Origin: Bacteroidales bacterium
GTDB lineage: Bacteria > Bacteroidota > Bacteroidia > Bacteroidales > UBA932
DNA length: 64,000 nt
Direction: 5' to 3'
NCBI GenBank assembly: GCA_016281315.1
Contig: JAEEIJ010000056.1
Span: 62,001 to 126,000, forward strand
Shown in pieces: positions 59,320 to 64,000 of the stretch (positions are counted from its first letter, which is position 1; each line of letters opens with the position of its first letter). The notes under the pieces are model-generated. The model ran no database searches. It was not told the DNA's origin and saw only the letters and a list, made by a program, of their open reading frames with translations. A program made the translations under genes and the position numbers.

Positions 59320-61208
59320 AAAAATACTTTCTAATCCCGGCGCTGGCCGTGCTGTTTGTCGCCTGCCAGGGCGAAAAAAGCCCCGCCGTCACATATGACA
59401 ACCTCAAGGTCCAGGTAAAGATGGCCACCATAGGCGGACGTGCCGCCACCTGGGCCGCGGACGACATCGTCTATTTCAGCGACGACGCCTCCACCAAGCC
59501 CGGCTTCCAGTTCAAGGCTGCGTCGGGAGACATTTCCGCCGACGGCAAGACGCTCAACGCCACGTACAATTCGGCCTCCACGAAGGCCAAGACCATTTAT
59601 GCGTTCCACGCGCCCCAGGGCCGAATCCGTATGAAAAAGACGGAAACGGTGAACGTAACCTACGACGGTACGCTGGGCGGCGCGGCGATTCCGGCAGGCG
59701 TGGCTGCGAAAGGGAAGGTTATCACGCTTTCTCCCACCGTGGGTGTTGGGGAGTTCACCCTCCAGCGTGGATATATCGAGAAGGTGCGCATCTCCTCAAG
59801 CAAGGCCGTCTTCCCGAAGACCCTTACCTATGATTTCGGCGGGGCCGGGGTGAACATTACCAAGACAACGGACCTCATCGAAGTAACCACTGCCGGTAAC
59901 GGTCCCTTCTATGTCCCGCTTGTCCCGGGCAGCGAGACCGTGACCTTCGACGTAGACTTCATGAACGGGGAAGGGCAGACAATCGCCTCCGGAAGTTTCT
60001 CCGGAACGCTGGCAGCGGCAGCCGGGACCATAACGGCTTTAGGTAAACTGGATGCGGATGCCATTGATATCCTGGATCCTTCTGTAGAGGAATTTGAATC
60101 GGCCACCCAAGCCATCAAGAATATGGGCATAGGTGTGAATCTGTCCGGTAGTTTTGAAGTCCTCTGGAAGGAATATGCCGCCCAGGCCGACCGCAATAAT
60201 CCCACCTTCTATGAGCGGCAGAACGGGTGCGGCCCTACCACACAGGCCACGATGGACGCCTTCGCCACCGCCGGATTCAAGTGCGTGCGCATCCCCATCA
60301 CCTGGTGGATGCATATGGACAACGTCTATACGGCCAACACCATCGACAAGGTGTGGATTGACCGTATCCAGGAGGTGGTGGATTACAGCCAGAAGGCGAA
60401 TCTCTACTGCATCATCAATATGCACCACGACGCCCATGCCAGCGTAGACCAGGGAGGCGATTGGCTGTTTGCCGATATGAAGAATTACGACAAGACCTCC
60501 AAGGCTTTCAAGGAGATCTGGAAGCAGATCGCCGAGCGTTTCAAGGACTATGACCAGCGGCTCATCTTTGAGGGTTATAATGAGATCACGGATGCGAGCG
60601 GGACCTGGACCTTTCCCCGGGATGCCAACGATATCACGGCGGCCAACAAACTGAACCAGGATTTCGTGAACACGGTGCGCAAGACCGGCGGAAAAAACAG
60701 CACCCGCAACCTGATAGTCAGTTCGTACTCCTGCTCTGTGTCGGACAAACCGCTCAATGCGTTCGAAATGCCGTCAGACCTGCGGCCCGGCCATCTGATG
60801 TTGCAGGTGCACAACTATGCGCCCACGTCTTTCTGCGGATTCAGTTCGGCCGACCATGAGACTTTTGGCACGGAACAGGATTATACCGATATCCAGAATG
60901 CCATGTCCACCATGAAGCGTTTGATTGTGGATAAGGGCTACCCTTGTGTTCTCGGAGAATACGGCGCACCTGGGGAGCATATGGCCAAGGTCCAGCAGCC
61001 CAACGGAAGCTGGCGCATCAAAATACCGGAAGAGGAGCGGGCCAAACACGCCTACTATTATACCCTGGAAGTTCTCAAGTTAGGCATTTGTCCGTTATTC
61101 TGGTACACCCCTCAGGAAGGGAACCATCGCTCAACGGGAACCTGGACCTATCCTAAGGTGAAAGACGCCCTTATCCAGGCGTGGAACGACTTTATAGGAC
61201 CGCAATGA
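59316..61208 (+). CDS. Fimbrillin-like/GH5 fusion lipoprotein, copy 4
   Basis: 630 residues, lipobox LFVACQGEK (Cys17). Fimbrillin-like part (to about 250): TWAADDIVYFSDD, KTIYAFHAPQGR, YIEKVRISSSKAVFPK, PFYVPLVPGSET. GH5 domain: VRIPITWWMHM, INMHHDAH, LIFEGYNE (acid/base Glu423), LQVHNYAP, VLGEYGAP (nucleophile Glu548), LFWYTP. Compared with copy 3 it has a longer insert before the nucleophile (GTEQDYTDIQNAMSTM). It may cover a different part of the same polymer. Confidence 0.88.
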   Translation: MKKYFLIPALAVLFVACQGEKSPAVTYDNLKVQVKMATIGGRAATWAADDIVYFSDDASTKPGFQFKAASGDISADGKTLNATYNSASTKAKTIYAFHAPQGRIRMKKTETVNVTYDGTLGGAAIPAGVAAKGKVITLSPTVGVGEFTLQRGYIEKVRISSSKAVFPKTLTYDFGGAGVNITKTTDLIEVTTAGNGPFYVPLVPGSETVTFDVDFMNGEGQTIASGSFSGTLAAAAGTITALGKLDADAIDILDPSVEEFESATQAIKNMGIGVNLSGSFEVLWKEYAAQADRNNPTFYERQNGCGPTTQATMDAFATAGFKCVRIPITWWMHMDNVYTANTIDKVWIDRIQEVVDYSQKANLYCIINMHHDAHASVDQGGDWLFADMKNYDKTSKAFKEIWKQIAERFKDYDQRLIFEGYNEITDASGTWTFPRDANDITAANKLNQDFVNTVRKTGGKNSTRNLIVSSYSCSVSDKPLNAFEMPSDLRPGHLMLQVHNYAPTSFCGFSSADHETFGTEQDYTDIQNAMSTMKRLIVDKGYPCVLGEYGAPGEHMAKVQQPNGSWRIKIPEEERAKHAYYYTLEVLKLGICPLFWYTPQEGNHRSTGTWTYPKVKDALIQAWNDFIGPQ

Positions 61209-63271
61209 AAAAGATCCTTTTGATAGTGGCAGCCTGTGCTGCTTTCGTCCTGGCTGCAGCGCAGCCCGTGCTCCGGCCGGACAATATTGACGAAGTGCTC
61301 GCCGCGATGACCCTGGAGGAGAAAGCTGCCCTTCTGGTAGGCGGCGGAAAGGAGTTTCCGGGGAGGTACAAAGGCCTTCCGGCAGGCAGTACCCGGTCTT
61401 TCGAACGCTACGGTATTCCGCTGACCAATCTGGCCGACGGCCCCGCCGGTGTCCGCGTGAACCATCCCTGCACCGGTTTCCCGATCGGGACCCTGCTCGC
61501 TTCGTCCTGGGATACGTCCCTGGTGGAGGAAGTGGCATCGGCGATGGGAGAAGAGGCGCGTGCCTACGACGTAGGGCTGCTGCTGGCGCCCGGCCTGAAC
61601 ATCCACCGGAACCCGCTTTGCGGCCGGAATTTCGAGTATTTTTCGGAGGATCCGCTGCTCAGTGGCAAGATGGCATCGGCCTATGTGAAAGGCGTGCAGT
61701 CCCATGGTGTTGGCGCCACCGTCAAGCATTTCGCCGTCAATAATCAGGAGTCGCTCCGCACCACCCTGGACGTCCGGATAGGGGAGCGCGCTCTCCGGGA
61801 AATCTATCTCAAAGGCTTTGAAATTGCCGTCAGGGAGGCTTCTCCCTGGGCGGTGATGGCTTCCTACAACCAGCTCAACGGAGACTACACCCAGCAGAAG
61901 AAGGAACTGCTCACCGGCATCCTCCGGGAAGAGTGGGGCTTCGACGGCCTGGTGATGACCGACTGGGGTTTCAAGGCGGGCACCGTGAAGGCGGTCCAGG
62001 CTGGGAACGACCTCATGGAGCCGGGCTACGATGGAGAAATCCGGAACATCCTGGAGGCCGTGAAATACGGGAAACTGGACGTGGCCGATATAGACCGCAA
62101 TGCCCGTCGTGTCCTGGAATACATCGTGAAGACGCCCGCATTTCTTGGGCAGCCCGGATCCGGTGCTCCGGATCTGGAGGGCCATGCAAAACTCTCCATC
62201 CGTGCCGCCGCGGATGGAATGATCCTGCTGAAAAACGATGGAATCCTTCCCCTTAGGGCTGGCGCTAAAATCGCCGTCCTGGACCTTTCTGAGAAGGGTT
62301 TTGTGGCAGGAGGCACTGGCTCCGGAAGCATCGGGAAGGGCGGGGTAACAAGCCTCGAAACGGCCCTGAAAAAGGCCGGTCTCGAAAATGCGGAGCAGGC
62401 CGATGTGGCCGTTGTAAGCATAGGCCGTCAGGCCGGGGAAGCGAAAGACCGCGTGCTTCCGGACGATTTTTGCCTCACGGAAAAGGAACGCTCTCTGCTG
62501 GAGCAGGCCTGTGCCACTTACCGGAAAGTAGTTGTTGTGCTCAATATCTGTGGCGTGGTAGAGACCGCCTCCTGGAAGGATCTTCCCGCCGCCATCCTGC
62601 TACCATGGGCCCCGGGCCGTGACGGCGCCTATGCCGTGGCTGATGTCCTCTCCGGCAAGGTGAATCCTTCCGGCAAACTTCCGATGACCTTCCCGGTAGA
62701 TTACTGGGACGACCCTTCATCGGCCAATTTCCCCTCCGACAGCGCCTCCATCAAGCCTTTCGTCAATTACGAGGAAGGGATTTACGTAGGCTACCGTTAT
62801 TACTCCACGGTGGGGAAAGCCGTTTCCTATCCCTTCGGCTATGGGCTCAGCTATACCTCGTTTGACTATTCCAAACCCAAGGTAAAGCTCCGCTCCGGGG
62901 TCATCGAGGCGCGGATTACCGTGAAGAATACCGGCTCCGTCCCCGGCCGCGAAGTGGTCCAGCTCTATGTGAGCGCCCCTTCTGGAGGCTTGGAAAAACC
63001 TGTCCGGGAGCTCAAGGCCTTTGCAAAGACGCGTCTGCTCGCACCGGGGGAGAAAGAGACCCTGGTCATGCGTTTGACCCCGTATGACCTGGCTTCCTAC
63101 AATGAGGCCACATCGGCCTGGGAAACGGCTGCCGGCAAGTACGAGTTCCTTTTTGGGGCCAGTGTGGAGGACATCCGAGCTACTGCTGCGGCCCGCCTGA
63201 AGAAGCCGCAGTCCTGGCAGGTGAAGCGCCGCTGCGCCCCGGTAGCAGTAATTAAAGAAATCAAGTTATGA
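61205..63271 (+). CDS. Glycoside hydrolase family 3 (beta-glucosidase type), PUL2
   Basis: 688 residues. Signal peptide MKKILLIVAACAAFVLAAAQ (not a clear lipobox), so probably periplasmic. GH3 landmarks: NLADGPAGVRVN, APGLNIHRNPLCGRNFEYFS, TVKHFAVNNQE (Lys174-His175), VMASYNQLNG, nucleophile Asp253 in GLVMTDWGF, then an alpha/beta sandwich and a C-terminal fibronectin-III-like domain (GREVVQLYVSAP, VRELKAFAKT). It removes single sugars from imported oligosaccharides. I chose ATG 61205, which overlaps the previous stop (ATGA). Confidence 0.92.
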   Translation: MKKILLIVAACAAFVLAAAQPVLRPDNIDEVLAAMTLEEKAALLVGGGKEFPGRYKGLPAGSTRSFERYGIPLTNLADGPAGVRVNHPCTGFPIGTLLASSWDTSLVEEVASAMGEEARAYDVGLLLAPGLNIHRNPLCGRNFEYFSEDPLLSGKMASAYVKGVQSHGVGATVKHFAVNNQESLRTTLDVRIGERALREIYLKGFEIAVREASPWAVMASYNQLNGDYTQQKKELLTGILREEWGFDGLVMTDWGFKAGTVKAVQAGNDLMEPGYDGEIRNILEAVKYGKLDVADIDRNARRVLEYIVKTPAFLGQPGSGAPDLEGHAKLSIRAAADGMILLKNDGILPLRAGAKIAVLDLSEKGFVAGGTGSGSIGKGGVTSLETALKKAGLENAEQADVAVVSIGRQAGEAKDRVLPDDFCLTEKERSLLEQACATYRKVVVVLNICGVVETASWKDLPAAILLPWAPGRDGAYAVADVLSGKVNPSGKLPMTFPVDYWDDPSSANFPSDSASIKPFVNYEEGIYVGYRYYSTVGKAVSYPFGYGLSYTSFDYSKPKVKLRSGVIEARITVKNTGSVPGREVVQLYVSAPSGGLEKPVRELKAFAKTRLLAPGEKETLVMRLTPYDLASYNEATSAWETAAGKYEFLFGASVEDIRATAAARLKKPQSWQVKRRCAPVAVIKEIKL

Positions 63272-64000
63272 GGCGTTTTGTCCTGCTCATAGCCTTGACG
63301 CTTTGCTTCCTGCCGGCGAATGCCCAGTACGGCCGGAGGCAAGGGCCCGAGCCCGCGCAGAACAGTGATTTTGCGGCCTTCGAGGGGCAAAGCAGGATGC
63401 TTTTCAACTTCGACTGGAAGTTCCGCCTTGGCGCCTGTGAAGGAGCCCAGGACCCCGCCTTGGACGACAGCGCGTGGCGGCAGCTGGATCTCCCGCACGA
63501 CTTCCGCTTCGAACTGCCCTGGGACGGCACGCTGCGTTCATCGGCCAACGACTTCAAACCCTCCTGCGAAGGCTGGTATCGGAAGGAGTTCAGGGCCGAT
63601 CCCTGCTGGGAGGGGAAGAAGGTGTACCTGGACTTCGACGGCATTATGTACGTGAGCGACGTCTATGTGAACGGACACAAGGTGGGCTCCGGCGAGTATG
63701 GTTACATCGGCTATGCTCCGGAAATCAGCCGCTATCTGGACTACGACAAGCCCAATGTGGTAGCCGTTTACGCTTCCACGGGTGCGGCCGTGAAATCGTC
63801 CCGCTGGTACACCGGTGCCGGAATCTTCCGGGACGTGTACCTGGTGGTGAAAAACCCCACTCACATCGTCCGGGACGGCGTTTTCATTACGACGCCCCAG
63901 GTGAGTCCCTCCCGTGCGATGGTCTCCGTTCAGGTGGAGCTGGAGGGCCATTTCGGGCACGACATCGACCTCAAGGCCCGCTTCCTATCCCCTGATGGGC
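63268..64000 (+). CDS. Glycoside hydrolase family 2 (beta-galactosidase type), 5' part only
   Basis: The first 244 residues are visible; the gene runs off the window. Signal peptide MRRFVLLIALTLCFLPANAQ. GH2 sugar-binding domain: FNFDWKFRLG, RQLDLPHDFRFE, GWYRKEFRAD, YLDFDGIMYVSDVYVNGHKV, SSRWYTGAGIFRDVYLVV. The catalytic domain is outside. ATGA overlap with the GH3 gene. Beta-galactosidase, beta-mannosidase or beta-glucuronidase cannot be told apart yet. Confidence 0.9.
   Translation, partial: MRRFVLLIALTLCFLPANAQYGRRQGPEPAQNSDFAAFEGQSRMLFNFDWKFRLGACEGAQDPALDDSAWRQLDLPHDFRFELPWDGTLRSSANDFKPSCEGWYRKEFRADPCWEGKKVYLDFDGIMYVSDVYVNGHKVGSGEYGYIGYAPEISRYLDYDKPNVVAVYASTGAAVKSSRWYTGAGIFRDVYLVVKNPTHIVRDGVFITTPQVSPSRAMVSVQVELEGHFGHDIDLKARFLSPDG

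Noticed and set aside
1..64000. tRNA, rRNA, CRISPR, insertion sequence or integrase
   Set aside because: I looked for tRNA-like cloverleaf ends, repeat arrays, transposase or integrase motifs and terminal inverted repeats and saw none; a short or divergent tRNA could still be missed by eye.

Overview
The window reads as a chromosomal segment of a Bacteroidota (Bacteroidales) bacterium with high G+C (by eye 55-60%) and a glycan-degrading lifestyle. The evidence is the SusC/SusD pairs, the many lipoproteins (BACON, fimbrillin-like and carbohydrate-binding modules), the ExbB-ExbD-TonB cluster, a DUF6377-type membrane regulator, and the Bacteroidales -7 promoter element TAnnTTTG before almost every transcription unit. 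I cannot name the genus. No tRNA, rRNA, CRISPR array, insertion sequence or phage gene is visible, and no stretch over 300 bases lacks a gene.

Layout. (1) 1-2882, minus strand: exbB-exbD-tonB and a truncated rluB-type pseudouridine synthase. (2) 2958-5566: an SGNH hydrolase converging on a membrane-anchored DUF6377 regulator. (3) 5757-19138, plus strand: polysaccharide utilisation locus 1 (PUL1), made of SusC, SusD, a BACON surface lipoprotein, a BACON-EEP lipoprotein, a DUF6259-like/EEP fusion, a 50-residue small ORF, a fimbrillin-like lipoprotein and, in frame after a single TGA, a third EEP domain. Three EEP (endonuclease/exonuclease/phosphatase) domains with complete active sites suggest a phosphodiester- or phosphate-bearing target. 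(4) 19114-24106, minus strand: a secreted GH3 and an FAD/Fe-S D-lactate-dehydrogenase-type enzyme. (5) 24257-34793: a sialate O-acetylesterase-like enzyme, an MntA-HepT toxin-antitoxin pair, a GntR/LacI-type regulator, two fimbrillin-like/GH5 fusions, two stand-alone fimbrillin-like lipoproteins and three small ORFs of about 50 residues. (6) 34902-64000, plus strand: PUL2, at least 16 tightly packed genes behind one promoter. They are a BACON lipoprotein, a short SusC, a full SusC, SusD, two surface lipoproteins, a GH50-like enzyme, a radical-SAM activase, a glycyl radical enzyme (GRE), an MFS sugar porter, two clan GH-A hydrolases, two more fimbrillin-like/GH5 fusions, a GH3 and a GH2 that runs off the end.

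How it fits together. Promoters at 25811, 28846, 32414 and 34861 each carry the same operator, ACCRG-N5-ACCRG, 14-15 bases upstream of the -7 element. Related AAACCGGTTT-type palindromes lie beside the regulator's start codon and in the 24107-24256 divergent region. This ties regions 5 and 6 (and perhaps 4) into one regulon, most simply under the regulator at 27796-28782. Surface GH5 and other hydrolases would cut the glycan, SusC/D import oligosaccharides, periplasmic GH3/GH2/GH-A enzymes release sugar, the MFS porter takes it to the cytoplasm, and the GRE, activated by its radical-SAM partner, would act on it there.

The most novel items are the glycyl radical enzyme with an RVWGW (not RV[AS]GY) radical motif embedded in a PUL, the four paralogous small ORFs each directly preceding a fimbrillin-like lipoprotein gene, the triplicated EEP domains of PUL1, and the shared two-part operator.
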